64,000 nt of DNA from Methylosinus trichosporium OB3b (GTDB lineage: Bacteria; Pseudomonadota; Alphaproteobacteria; Rhizobiales; Beijerinckiaceae): positions 2,132,001-2,196,000 of the forward strand of contig NZ_CP023737.1 of NCBI RefSeq assembly GCF_002752655.1, given 5' to 3'. The position numbers and the translations under genes were made by a program. Shown here piece by piece: positions 1 through 8,592 of the stretch (positions within the stretch are counted from its first letter, which is position 1; the number at the start of each line of letters is the position of its first letter). Below the pieces are notes generated by a model. The model saw only the letters and a list, made by a program, of their open reading frames with translations. It did not search any database and was not told the DNA's origin.

Positions 1-1
1 T

Positions 2-1213
2 TCCGGGTCCACGGCGGTGCTGTTCTTCGCCGGCTTCGGCGTGCAGGCCGGCGGCAAGAACTATCTCATTCCGGTCGACGCGCATATTTGGAGCGAGGAC
101 GACGTCGCCTCTCAGGGCGTCTCGCTCGACGACGTGCTGGCGAAGATCGCGGCGCGCAACGTCAAGACGCGCATCGTCCTCGTCGACGCGGCGCGGCGCA
201 ATCCATTCGACACGCGCTTTCGCAGCGTGCCGCCGGGCCTCGCGGCGCCGCGCCACAGCGAGGGAACGCTCGGCTTCTATTCCGCCGTCGGGGCGATCTC
301 CAATGATCCGCCCGCGGCCAAGAACAGCCTGTTCGTGACCGAGATCGTCCGCAAGATCGGCGAGGCCGACCGCGACGCGGCGCAGGCGCTCGGCGCCGCC
401 CGCGACGAGATCGCGCTCCAAGCCAAGGGCCAGCCCGCCCCGGTGCTCGACAATGGCCTCGCGGCGCGCGTCTGGCTCGACGGCAAGCCCCATGCGGGCG
501 CCCCGGCGACGAAGCCCCCGGAGACTGGACCTGCACCCACGTCGAAGCCCGAGCCCAAGTTGGAGCCGAAGCCGGACACGAAGCCGGCGACCAGTCGCGT
601 GGAGTCGAAGCCGGAGACCAAGCTGGAGCCGAAGCCGGACACGAAGGTGGAGTCCAAGCCGGAGCCGAAGCCAGTCCCCACATGCCGGGCCAATGAGGTG
701 AAGCCCTATTCCTCCTCGGAACTCGCGCTCAAGACCGATCTCGACGCCCGTATCGTCCGCAATCCGAGCGACGAGAGCTCGATCAGCCGGCGCGGGCAGC
801 TGCTGGCGCTGCATCGCGCCTATCCGGCGGCGCTCGCCGATTTCGAGCGGTCGACGCGACTCGATCCGGACAATGTCGAGTCCTGGAACAATCGCTGCTG
901 GATCCGCGCCATCGGCAATGATCTCGCGCATGCGCTGCAGGATTGCGACGAGGCGCTGCGCCGCCGGCCGAGCTATGCGGACGCGCTCGACAGCCGCGGC
1001 CTCGTCCACCTCAAGCAGGGCGACCTCAATGGCGCGGTCGAAGATTACACCGAAGCGCTGCGGGCCAACGCCCGTCACGCCTCCTCGCTCTATGGGCGCG
1101 GCCTCGCGCGCCGCAAGCTCGGACAGGCCGACAAGGCCGACGAGGATCTGACCAAGGCGAAATCGATCAATCCTTCGATCGCCGAGGACTATCGCGAATA
1201 TTGCCTCGACTGA
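2..1213 (+). CDS. Pseudo-caspase (peptidase C14 fold) with C-terminal TPR repeats, 5' partial
   Basis: The reading frame is open to the left edge, so the N-terminus is missing. The visible part starts in a caspase-like p20 fold: LFFAGFGVQAGG then NYLIPVDA, and later VLVDAARRNPFD. In active bacterial C14 proteins these segments read YAGHGVQ and LDACRDNPF. Here the catalytic His is Phe (codon 35-37) and the catalytic Cys is Ala (codon 191-193), so both dyad residues are gone. A Lys/Pro/Glu-rich repetitive linker (about nt 510-680) leads to three or four TPR units (about nt 720-1200) of the type WNNRCWIRAIG and ALDSRGLVHLKQGDL. TPRs suggest protein binding. It converges, 15 bp apart, with a caspase/TPR gene that keeps the dyad. 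Likely role: non-catalytic scaffold or regulator; this is inference. Confidence 0.85.
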   Translation, partial: SGSTAVLFFAGFGVQAGGKNYLIPVDAHIWSEDDVASQGVSLDDVLAKIAARNVKTRIVLVDAARRNPFDTRFRSVPPGLAAPRHSEGTLGFYSAVGAISNDPPAAKNSLFVTEIVRKIGEADRDAAQALGAARDEIALQAKGQPAPVLDNGLAARVWLDGKPHAGAPATKPPETGPAPTSKPEPKLEPKPDTKPATSRVESKPETKLEPKPDTKVESKPEPKPVPTCRANEVKPYSSSELALKTDLDARIVRNPSDESSISRRGQLLALHRAYPAALADFERSTRLDPDNVESWNNRCWIRAIGNDLAHALQDCDEALRRRPSYADALDSRGLVHLKQGDLNGAVEDYTEALRANARHASSLYGRGLARRKLGQADKADEDLTKAKSINPSIAEDYREYCLD

Positions 1214-1228
1214 GCCCCTTAGGATGGT

Positions 1229-3262
1229 TCATCTGGCGACGAAATAGAAGCGCTCGCTCGACAGCGAGCCATAGGTGAACGGGTCCTGCTGGCCCCGCGT
1301 CAGCTTCAAGACCTGATCGCGGACCTTGCGAAACACCATGTTGATCTCGACGCCGGGGATGGCGACATTATCGAGCAACGCCTGGGTGAAGGGGCTGTGG
1401 TCGCCGTCGCCGTCCTCGGCGGTGTGTCCGTCGCGCGTCGCATAAGCGACCAGCGTTCCGCTGCCCGGCTCGATGCTGGGCAGGCCGACCGTCCGCAATC
1501 TCTTGTCGGCATGTTTCATCTTCTGCTCGAATGGATTGTCGCGGCAGGCGTCGAGCAGAACGAGGCGCATCTTCTTCGCCTTGTTGACCGCCAGGAGCAC
1601 CCGCTCCAACGGAACGGCTTCTTTCTGCACATCCTCGTCGGTGCGCAGCTGCGCGTCGACCGGAATGAGATAAGCGCCGCCGGCGATCTGAATGCCGTGG
1701 CCGGCGTAGAAGATCACGGCCCAATCGGCCGTCGCCGCCTTCTCCTCGAAGCTCTTCAGCGCGGCGAGGAAGGAGGCGTTGGTGGCGTTGTTGATCCTGA
1801 TCTGATTTTTGAAGCCGAGACCTTCGAGCTTCTTGGCGACGGCGTCCGCGTCCCTTTCGGGATTGGGCAGGGCGGGAACGGCGCGATAGGCGGAATTACC
1901 GATGATCAGCGCCACACGGACGCCGGGCGCCGCCTCGCCCAGCAGGCTCCGGACCTCGTCGAGCCCGACGCGGGCCTCCGCCTGGGCCGGCTTGGCGACG
2001 CCCGCATCCGCATCCGAGGGAAGGCTCAGCGCCTTCTCATATTCGGCCTTGGCTCCGGCGAGGTCGCCCTTCTTCTGAAGCGCCGCGCCGCGGCCGTTAT
2101 GCGCGGCGACATAATCGGGAAAGATGCGGATCGCCTCGTCATAGTCCTGCAGCGCCCGATCGAGGTCGCCGATCGCGCGATAAGTGTCGCCGCGGAAGGT
2201 CAGCGCCTCCATCGAGCGCTGCGCGAGACCGATCGCCTTGTCGAGATCGAGCAGAGAGCCGCGCAAATCGCCGGCGAGTCGGCGGATGAGCCCGCGGTTC
2301 GTGTAAGGAACCGCGAAGCTCGGATTGAGCAATATGGCCTCGCTGCAATCGTTGCGCGCCTCGTCGAGCTTCGTCACGTCCTTCGACTTCAGAGCGATGT
2401 CCTTCAATGTCAAGGCGCGATTATTATAGACCTCCTCGCTCGGCTTCAGCGAGAGCGCCTTGTCGTGATCCTGGAGCGAGCTTTCGAGGTCGCCCTGCAG
2501 CCGCCAGGCCTCGCCGCGGCTCGTGTAGAGCTTCGCATTCTGGGGGTCGAGCTTGATGGCGCGATCATAATCGGCGACCGCGCCGGTGAAATCGGCCTTT
2601 CCCATTCGCGCCATGGCGCGGGCGGCGTATCCGAACGCATCTCTGGGCTTCAGCCGCACCGCCTGATCGAAGTCGGCGATGGCCTTGTCGAAATCGCGTT
2701 TGAAAGTATAGGCGTGACCGCGATTGACATAAGCGTCGACATAATTGCGGTCGATCGCCAGCGCCTTGTTGAAGTCGCCGATCGCCGTGTCGTATTCGTC
2801 CTTGTCGATCTGCGTCGCGCCGCGCAGATTATAGAGCTCGACGGCCTGCGCCCGATTTTGCTCGCCGCGCAAGGCGTCGCGCAAAGCGCGGCTGAAATCG
2901 GCGATGGCGAGATCGAGGTGGTTGAGCTCCTTATAGGCCTTGCCGCGCAGCTTCAGGGCGACGAGCATCTTGGGGTTTCGATCGAGCGCCGCGGTCAAAT
3001 CTTTCAGCGCCCCGTCCAGATCCCCCATGCCGGCCTTGGCGATGCCCCGCTGGCCATAGGCCTCCGCGGCCTCCGCCTCCGTCAATTTCCCTGAGACGAG
3101 CAGCCGTGTGCAGGCGGGAATCGCGGCGTCCGGGTTTCTGGCGGCGTCGTCGATGCAGATATCGGCGTCATTGGCGAGCGCCGAGGCGGACAGCGCCGTC
3201 AGGAGGGTCAGCGCGAGCAGAGCCCTGTGGCAAATTTGCAACATATAGAACTTCTTTACCAT
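1229..3262 (-). CDS. TPR-repeat protein with C-terminal caspase-like (C14) peptidase domain
   Basis: A 677-residue protein. An N-terminal hydrophobic signal (LLALTLLTALSASALA) suggests export. About ten TPR units fill residues 55-430 (for example AVELYNLRGATQIDKDEYDTA). The C-terminal 220 residues are a caspase fold beginning VALIIGNSAYR, with the His motif FYAGHGIQ (His522) and the Cys motif LLDACRDNPF (Cys573), both intact. The ATG at 3262 is preferred to an in-frame GTG two codons upstream because AAGGTG lies at ribosome-binding distance. Domain order is the reverse of the neighbouring pseudo-caspase (TPR then caspase versus caspase then TPR). It is divergent from the outer membrane protein gene at 3379. 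Substrate unknown; family members are Arg/Lys-specific metacaspase/orthocaspase-like proteases. Confidence 0.9.
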   Translation of the reverse strand: MVKKFYMLQICHRALLALTLLTALSASALANDADICIDDAARNPDAAIPACTRLLVSGKLTEAEAAEAYGQRGIAKAGMGDLDGALKDLTAALDRNPKMLVALKLRGKAYKELNHLDLAIADFSRALRDALRGEQNRAQAVELYNLRGATQIDKDEYDTAIGDFNKALAIDRNYVDAYVNRGHAYTFKRDFDKAIADFDQAVRLKPRDAFGYAARAMARMGKADFTGAVADYDRAIKLDPQNAKLYTSRGEAWRLQGDLESSLQDHDKALSLKPSEEVYNNRALTLKDIALKSKDVTKLDEARNDCSEAILLNPSFAVPYTNRGLIRRLAGDLRGSLLDLDKAIGLAQRSMEALTFRGDTYRAIGDLDRALQDYDEAIRIFPDYVAAHNGRGAALQKKGDLAGAKAEYEKALSLPSDADAGVAKPAQAEARVGLDEVRSLLGEAAPGVRVALIIGNSAYRAVPALPNPERDADAVAKKLEGLGFKNQIRINNATNASFLAALKSFEEKAATADWAVIFYAGHGIQIAGGAYLIPVDAQLRTDEDVQKEAVPLERVLLAVNKAKKMRLVLLDACRDNPFEQKMKHADKRLRTVGLPSIEPGSGTLVAYATRDGHTAEDGDGDHSPFTQALLDNVAIPGVEINMVFRKVRDQVLKLTRGQQDPFTYGSLSSERFYFVAR

Positions 3263-3339
3263 TTTCACCTTAAGGAATCCTACGTATCGGCTGCGAATGG
3301 GGTAGTCTGATCGCGCCTGAGTTTTACGAGCAGTAAAAT

Positions 3340-3348
3340 TGTTATAGT
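3340..3348 (+). promoter_or_regulatory. Extended -10 promoter candidate for the outer membrane protein gene
   Basis: TGTTATAGT fits the TGn-TATAAT extended -10 consensus with one mismatch and lies 31 bp before the ATG at 3379. No good -35 is seen. A TTTTAC-N5-GTAAAA inverted repeat just upstream (3322-3338) could be an operator for either divergent gene. Confidence 0.4.
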
Positions 3349-3378
3349 CGTCAACAACTTGTCAAGGGTAGCGGTGCG

Positions 3379-5016
3379 ATGACCAACCGGGCGACACTGA
3401 TTCTCTCTCTCGTGGCGTCCGCCACCCTTGCGAGCTTCCTCGAGACCAGGGCGGCGCAGGCGCAGGAAATCGGGGGAGGCGCCGGCGACGGCTCCGCCGG
3501 AGCCGTGAATCGCGATCCTGCATTGGCCGCCTTCGCCGAGCGCACCCGCAATGTGCTGTGCCCGAGCAACGCGCCGCTCATCAACGGCCAATGCTATGAC
3601 GCCTCGGGCTTTTCCGGCGCCGCGGTGGCGAGTCAGGCGCTGAGCTCGCTATCTCAGTCGACGACGCAGACCAGCAACAACAGCGCCCTCGGCAAGCTCC
3701 GGGAGCGGCGCGAGCAGGAGGCGAACGAATCGCAGCCGCGGGAGACGCAGCAGCAGCGCCCCGCCGAGCGCGCCAGACCGGCTCGAGCCGAGACGGCTCA
3801 GCAAAAAACTGCGCAGGGAAAGCGCAGGGAAGCCGCGTCGGCCGGCCGCGCCGAAAAAGGCAAGCGCGTCGCGGCGGCCGAACGAAAAGCGGGTTCGGGC
3901 CCGCGCGCGCGCCGCCCCGGCGCCGCAGGCGAGCGCAAATATGCGTCGGCTCCCTCGGAGTCGTTCGAGCCGATCGGCGCGGATGGCGCGGCCGGATCGC
4001 GCTATATGCTGTTCGGAACGCCGATCCCGGTTTCTCCCGACGCCCGCTTCGGCACCTGGGTCGAAGGTTTCGGCGATTTCGAACGCCGCACCGCCGCCGG
4101 GGACGCTTATGTGCTGACAGGGCCCAATGTCGGCTCGGGGACGCTGCCGGTCCGCGTGTCCGCCAAGAGCGAAGCCGCGACCTACGGCTTCCAGATGGGT
4201 TTCGATCTGACGTCGCGGGGCGTGTTCCGTCCCAAAGACGGCCTCATCGCCGGCGTGCTGGTCGGCGCCACCCATTCCGATCTCACGCTCTCGACGAGCG
4301 CGGCCTCGTCCAACCTCGCTCTGCTCGACAATGGCTCGAGCCGGCTGCAGGCGCGCTTCAACGGCGGCTCGGTCGGCGTCTACGCGACCTATTTCAACGG
4401 CCCCTTCTCGGCCGATTTCCTGACCAAGGTCGATGTGTTCAATCTCAACGCCAGCTTCACCGACAACATCGCCTTCGCCCCCAATTACATCGACGGAGCA
4501 GGCAACGTCTATTATGGCGTCGTGCAACGCGTCACGCCCTACAGCGCGTCGAAATCCACCAACGTCAGGAACGTCAGTCTCGCCGGCAATTTGAACTATC
4601 GCCTGCCGATTTCGACGCATCTGTGGATCGAGCCGACCGTCGGCGCTCAATACACGGCCACTCTCTACGACCGCTCCGCATCGCTGCTCGGCCTCGCCGA
4701 CGGCGAGCAGGTGCGGCTGCAGGGCGGCGCGCGGGTCGGCACGAATTTCCTGCTCGCCTCCACGCCGACCACCTTCACCGTCACCGGCCTCGCCTATGAC
4801 GACGTGCTGATCGCCGGCGGCTTCGTCAGGGAGTTGGCGTTCAACGGCGGCAATTTCCTCGCGCAGGCGAATCAGGGCAAGGTGCGCGGCCGCGGCATCG
4901 TCGCGCTGAATTTCGATCATGGCGACGGAATTGTGTCCTTCATCCAGGGTGAGATTCGCAGCGGCTCGAATCTCATCGGCGGCGGCGGCAAGGCCGGCGT
5001 CCGGTTCAGCTGGTGA
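3379..5016 (+). CDS. Autotransporter-like outer membrane beta-barrel protein
   Basis: A 545-residue protein starting with a typical signal peptide (LILSLVASATLASFL, cleavage near RAAQAQE). Residues about 30-85 carry two Cys around a CPSNAPLINGQC motif. Residues 115-200 are a low-complexity Arg/Glu/Gln/Ala linker. From about residue 225 (FGTWVEGFGDFERRTA) to the end the sequence alternates hydrophobic and polar residues with many Gly and Asn, as in autotransporter beta-barrels, and it ends in an aromatic residue (GVRFSW). No protease or adhesin passenger motif is visible; the passenger is short. Function is unknown beyond outer membrane location. It is divergent from the TPR-caspase gene, so co-regulation is possible. 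Confidence 0.75.
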   Translation: MTNRATLILSLVASATLASFLETRAAQAQEIGGGAGDGSAGAVNRDPALAAFAERTRNVLCPSNAPLINGQCYDASGFSGAAVASQALSSLSQSTTQTSNNSALGKLRERREQEANESQPRETQQQRPAERARPARAETAQQKTAQGKRREAASAGRAEKGKRVAAAERKAGSGPRARRPGAAGERKYASAPSESFEPIGADGAAGSRYMLFGTPIPVSPDARFGTWVEGFGDFERRTAAGDAYVLTGPNVGSGTLPVRVSAKSEAATYGFQMGFDLTSRGVFRPKDGLIAGVLVGATHSDLTLSTSAASSNLALLDNGSSRLQARFNGGSVGVYATYFNGPFSADFLTKVDVFNLNASFTDNIAFAPNYIDGAGNVYYGVVQRVTPYSASKSTNVRNVSLAGNLNYRLPISTHLWIEPTVGAQYTATLYDRSASLLGLADGEQVRLQGGARVGTNFLLASTPTTFTVTGLAYDDVLIAGGFVRELAFNGGNFLAQANQGKVRGRGIVALNFDHGDGIVSFIQGEIRSGSNLIGGGGKAGVRFSW

Positions 5017-5142
5017 CCCGGGGCGCCGTCGGAGCCCGATCGCGTCTTTCACCGAAAGCCCGGCCGCAATTTGCCGTTCCCAATCGGGTCGGCCGACGAT
5101 AAGACTCTTTCCGGTCTCTCCTCCCACCGCGCGGAGACGACG

Positions 5143-5337
5143 ATGATCAGGATCGAGTTGGAACGCGCCGTCGCCGGAAACCTCATCGAGACGCTGGAGC
5201 GCCGCCTCGAGGTGATTCAGGCGTTGGAGAAAGCCAGCGGCGCCATTGTCGTCGACGAGTTCGAGCGCGAAAAATCCGCGATCGTGCCGACCTTGATCGC
5301 GCTCGAAGCCGCGCTGAAGCTCCCGCCGCGCCAATGA
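5143..5337 (+). CDS. Hypothetical protein, 64 aa, helical
   Basis: A small ORF starting ATG ATC AGG ATC GAG, with a GCGGAGACG ribosome-binding-like sequence just upstream. The protein is acidic/hydrophobic and predicted helical (ERRLEVIQALEKASGAIVVD). I recognise no family. It follows the outer membrane protein gene by 126 bp and ends before a dispersed repeat. Codon use (GC-rich third positions) is coding-like, but the size keeps confidence moderate. Confidence 0.45.
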   Translation: MIRIELERAVAGNLIETLERRLEVIQALEKASGAIVVDEFEREKSAIVPTLIALEAALKLPPRQ

Positions 5338-5383
5338 ACTCCCGCCACGCCATGAACTGAAGGCGAGCGTCCCGCGGCGGCGT

Positions 5384-5451
5384 GGTCTCGAGACGCCCGC
5401 TTCGCAGGCTCCTCGGGACGAGGGTCGGGGATATCGTCCTTCACTCGATTG
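5384..5451. repeat. Dispersed intergenic repeat, copy A
   Basis: The stretch with GAGACGCCCG, then GGCTCCTCGGGACGAGGG and a CTTCACTCGATT end aligns over nearly 70 bp with 27245-27312, with scattered mismatches. Repeats of this look are common between genes in Rhizobiales. Copy A has only one half of the larger inverted structure seen at 27157-27312. Confidence 0.6.
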
Positions 5452-5475
5452 CCCAGCGACGAATGCGATCCCTTG

Positions 5476-5505
5476 TTGACCTTTCCGCCCGCGTGCCGTT
5501 ATAAA
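5476..5505 (+). promoter_or_regulatory. Sigma-70 promoter of rpmB
   Basis: TTGACC (5476-5481) and TATAAA (5500-5505) are separated by 18 bp. Both boxes are one mismatch from consensus, unusual in this GC-rich DNA. Predicted start near 5512 gives a leader of about 107 nt before rpmB. Confidence 0.65.
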
Positions 5506-5618
5506 GCGCGCAACCAAGGGCTCGCCCGGGGCGCGAGACTCTTTTGCGAATTTCTCGTCATGCGACGATTTCGAAGCGCCGAGCCGCGCTGCTTCGCCCG
5601 ACCGAAAGGAAGAAGAAC

Positions 5619-5915
5619 ATGTCCCGCCGTTGCGAACTGACCGGCAAAGGCGTGCAGACGGGCAATCTCGTCAGCCACTCCAATCGCAAGACGCGCACCC
5701 GCTTTCTGCCCAATCTGGTCAATGTGACGCTGGCCTCGGACGCACTGGCGCGCTCCGTGCGGCTGCGCGTCTCCGCTGCGGCGCTGCGCTCGGTCGAGCA
5801 TCGCGGCGGCCTCGACGCCTTCCTGCTGAAGGCGCGCGAGACGGAGCTGTCGGACGACGCGCGCGCGCTGAAGCGCGAGATCGCCAAGAAGCTGGCCACC
5901 GCGGCGAGCGCCTGA
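5619..5915 (+). CDS. rpmB: 50S ribosomal protein L28
   Basis: A 98-residue protein with the L28 N-terminus [16 protein letters not shown] and the [17 protein letters not shown] segment that contacts 23S rRNA. Length matches alphaproteobacterial L28 (about 95-100 residues, longer than the E. coli protein). The start is fixed by a GGAAGAAGAAC ribosome-binding region. It is monocistronic: own promoter at 5476-5505 and an intrinsic terminator 26 bp after the stop. In E. coli rpmB is paired with rpmG; here it is not. Confidence 0.97.
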   Translation: MSRRCELTGKGVQTGNLVSHSNRKTRTRFLPNLVNVTLASDALARSVRLRVSAAALRSVEHRGGLDAFLLKARETELSDDARALKREIAKKLATAASA

Positions 5916-5940
5916 GCGAAAAGACGGCTGACAAAACGTA

Positions 5941-5972
5941 AAGACCCCGCCTCCTCGAGGATGCGGGGTCTT
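5941..5972 (+). terminator. Rho-independent terminator of rpmB
   Basis: Perfect 10-bp stem AAGACCCCGC / GCGGGGTCTT with a 12-nt loop, followed by CTGTCTTC. The right arm itself ends in TT; the U-tract is weak but the stem is strong and correctly placed. Confidence 0.75.
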
Positions 5973-6041
5973 CTGTCTTCGCTGTCCGCCCTTGCCGTCG
6001 AGTTCCCAGTCAGCTCGGCCGCAATCGCTCCGGGCGGCGTA

Positions 6042-6191
6042 TCAGCCCCAGATCGACAAGACGACACTGAGCAGCAGGGGAAGGGAAGCCAGCGAGAAGA
6101 TCGCGGCGACGCACAGAACCCTCTGGACGTCGAGCGGCTCGTAAGACGCCGCGGGCAATCCCGCATTTCGAACTTTGCCAAAGGAAATCAT
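6042..6191 (-). CDS. Small single-span membrane protein, 49 aa (hypothetical)
   Basis: ATG at 6191 with a GAGGGGG ribosome-binding site about 7 nt upstream; stop TGA at 6042-6044. The protein begins MISFGKVRNAGLPAASYEPL and then has one long hydrophobic helix from VLCVAAIFSLASLPLLL to the C-terminal VLSIWG. It is too short for most gene callers. No family is recognised. It sits on the strand opposite rpmB, downstream of cobT in the same direction, about 200 bp from the cobT stop. Confidence 0.45.
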   Translation of the reverse strand: MISFGKVRNAGLPAASYEPLDVQRVLCVAAIFSLASLPLLLSVVLSIWG

Positions 6192-6390
6192 AACGCAACC
6201 CCCTCGTCACTTTCGTCCGCCGCGCAACAGGCGCCGGACGATCGTCACATCACGCGAACACCACGGTCGCGCCGAAACGTAAACGCAAAAGCCGCCCTCT
6301 CGTTCCCGCCGCCGACTATCGTTTCGGCGCGGTTGAGCGCTGGGCGCGAAATTAACCCGATCGAAACGAAGCGCCTATGCGGGAAATCAC

Positions 6391-8310
6391 TCAGCGTGCG
6401 GTCGCGGCGCGACGCGCGGCGCCGGGGAAAGCGCTGCGCGTCGCCGACGCCCGCACGTTCTCATTGAACAATTCCGCCAGCTTCTCGGTCATCGCGCCGC
6501 CGAGCTCCTCCGCGTCGACGATGGTGACGGCGCGGCGGTAATAGCGCGTCACGTCATGGCCGATGCCGATGGCGATCAGCTCGACCGCCGATTTGGTCTC
6601 GATCTCCTGGATCACATGACGCAGATGGCGCTCGAGGAAATTGCCGGGATTGACCGAGAGCGTCGAATCGTCGACCGGCGCGCCGTCGGAGATCATCATG
6701 AGAATGCGCCGCTGCTCGGGACGCGCCAGCAGCCGGCGATGCGCCCAATCGAGCGCCTCGCCGTCGATATTCTCCTTCAGCAGCCCCTCGCGCATCATCA
6801 GTCCGAGATTGCGGCGCGCACGCCGCCAGGGCGCGTCGGCGGCCTTGTAGATGATGTGGCGAATGTCGTTCAACCGTCCGGGATTGGGCCGCTTGCCGTC
6901 GCCGATCCAGGCTTCGCGCGACTGGCCGCCCTTCCAGGCCTTGGTGGTGAAGCCCAATATCTCCACCTTCACGCCGCAGCGCTCCAGGGTGCGGGCGAGA
7001 ATATCGGCGCAGGTCGCCGCCACGGTGATCGGGCGCCCGCGCATGGAGCCGGAATTGTCGAGCAGCAACGTCACCACCGTGTCGCGGAAATCCGTGTCCT
7101 TCTCGCGCTTGAAGGACAGCGGCTGCTGCGGATCGATGACGACGCGCGGCAGGCGCGCCGGATCGAGCATGCCCTCCTCGAGGTCGAACTCCCAGGAGCG
7201 ATTCTGCTGCGCCATCAGGCGCCGCTGCAGGCGGTTGGCGAGGCGGCCGACGACCGATGAGAGATGCAGGAGCTGCTTGTCGAGATAGGAGCGCAACCGG
7301 TCCAGCTCCTCGACGTCGCACAGCTCCTCGGCCTTCACGATCTCGTCATAGCGCGTCGTATAGACGTGGTATTCGCCGCTGGCGCGGTCGAGCGGCGGCG
7401 CCTGGCCGCGCCGCGCCTCCATCGCCTCGTCGAGGTCGCCGGATTCGACCTCCTCCATCTTCTCGGTGTCGGGAGACTCGGCGGGCTCGCTCTCTCCCTC
7501 TCTCAGATCATCCTCGGAGGCCATGGCGGTCTCCATCTCGGAGGAGCCGGAGGGCGTCTCCTCCTCATTCTCGTCGCCTTCCGATTCGTCGGGATTTTTC
7601 GGCTCGTCCTGCTCGGCCTCCTCCGATTGCTCCTCGCCGCCGGCGCTCTCGCCGGAAAGATCGAGGGCCGTGAGCAGACGATGCGCCGCTTGTCCGAATC
7701 CGCGCTGATTCTCGATCGCGGCGGCGAGCTTGTCGAGCTCGGCGCCGGCGCGCTCCTCGACGAAGGGACGCCAGAGATCGACGAGCCGGCGCGCATTGGC
7801 CGGCGGCGTGAGGCCGGTGAGCCGCTCCCGCACGATCAAGGCGAGCGCGTCCTCGAGCGGCGCGTCCTCGCGGCTCTCGATGTCGCCGAGCTTGGCGCGC
7901 GCATAGCGGTCCTCGAGCATGGCGCCGATATTGGCGGAGACCCCGGCCATGCGCCGCGCGCCGATCGACTCGACGCGCGCCTGCTCCAGCGCGTCGAAAG
8001 CGGCGCGCGCCTCGAGATCGACCGGCTGCAGCCGACGATGGATCGCATCGTCGTGGCAGGCGAGGCGCAGCGCGATCGAATCGGCGTGTCCGCGCAGCAC
8101 CGCCGCATCCTGGGGCGTCAGCTTGCGCGGCGGCTCCGGCAGGCGCGCCTTGGCCTTGCCGTCCGAGCCGAACAGCGCGGCGCGCTCGGGCGCGAAGGCG
8201 ACCTCGAGCTCCGGCGTCCTCGCCATGGCGCGCATGGCGCCGGCGACGGCGCGCTTGAACGGCTCCTGCGGAGCCTCCCTCGGCGTAGCGGGCTTGCGAT
8301 TCGTGGCCAT
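6391..8310 (-). CDS. cobT: Cobaltochelatase subunit CobT
   Basis: A 639-residue protein. With CobN and CobS, CobT inserts cobalt into hydrogenobyrinate a,c-diamide in aerobic cobalamin synthesis. The N-terminal half is helical; residues about 215-320 are very acidic ([20 protein letters not shown]). The C-terminal third is a von Willebrand A domain with the MIDAS motif [11 protein letters not shown] and [12 protein letters not shown]. The start MATNRKP is chosen at 8310; the frame runs further upstream but without family likeness. CobT is typically next to cobS; the flanking region here to 8592 is AT-rich and non-coding, and no cobS is in the window. Confidence 0.95.
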   Translation of the reverse strand: MATNRKPATPREAPQEPFKRAVAGAMRAMARTPELEVAFAPERAALFGSDGKAKARLPEPPRKLTPQDAAVLRGHADSIALRLACHDDAIHRRLQPVDLEARAAFDALEQARVESIGARRMAGVSANIGAMLEDRYARAKLGDIESREDAPLEDALALIVRERLTGLTPPANARRLVDLWRPFVEERAGAELDKLAAAIENQRGFGQAAHRLLTALDLSGESAGGEEQSEEAEQDEPKNPDESEGDENEEETPSGSSEMETAMASEDDLREGESEPAESPDTEKMEEVESGDLDEAMEARRGQAPPLDRASGEYHVYTTRYDEIVKAEELCDVEELDRLRSYLDKQLLHLSSVVGRLANRLQRRLMAQQNRSWEFDLEEGMLDPARLPRVVIDPQQPLSFKREKDTDFRDTVVTLLLDNSGSMRGRPITVAATCADILARTLERCGVKVEILGFTTKAWKGGQSREAWIGDGKRPNPGRLNDIRHIIYKAADAPWRRARRNLGLMMREGLLKENIDGEALDWAHRRLLARPEQRRILMMISDGAPVDDSTLSVNPGNFLERHLRHVIQEIETKSAVELIAIGIGHDVTRYYRRAVTIVDAEELGGAMTEKLAELFNENVRASATRSAFPGAARRAATAR

Positions 8311-8592
8311 TGGTCTTTTCTTTTGCGATCCGCGGCGCGGCTGATCCGCCCAATATAGCCGATGTTCTCCGCCCTGCCCCAAGAAACACGCGCGAAGATG
8401 GACAAGCGCGTTCCCCGCGTCTCTACAGTGATTTATTTTTGAATAATTTCAAATAGATAATGAAGTTTATGAAGTCAATATGACGACAATGCGACGCAAA
8501 TAATTGAAATGTTTACGTTTTTTTCAACGCCATGGTTCAGCTTAGAGTGATCCGGGGCCCTCCCGGCTCACTCTCAGCCTTGCTCCTGCCCC
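8311..8592. other. AT-rich divergent intergenic region
   Basis: The 282 bp between cobT and the PAS-GGDEF-EAL gene contain an island (about 8430-8530) far richer in A+T than the surroundings, which should hold both promoters. I could not fix a convincing -35/-10 pair. The 16-mer ATGGTTCAGCTTAGAG (8532-8547) recurs at 33811-33826. Confidence 0.6.

Noticed and set aside
510..680. Tandem repeat-like Lys/Pro/Glu stretch as a CRISPR or satellite
   Set aside because: It is an in-frame low-complexity linker within the pseudo-caspase gene, without unique spacers.
1397..3094. Long plus-strand ORF opposite the TPR-caspase gene
   Set aside because: Antisense shadow of a recognised protein in GC-rich DNA; no family likeness.
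3649..5517. Long minus-strand ORF opposite the outer membrane protein gene
   Set aside because: Arg/Gly-rich shadow frame crossing the end of the real gene and the next gap.
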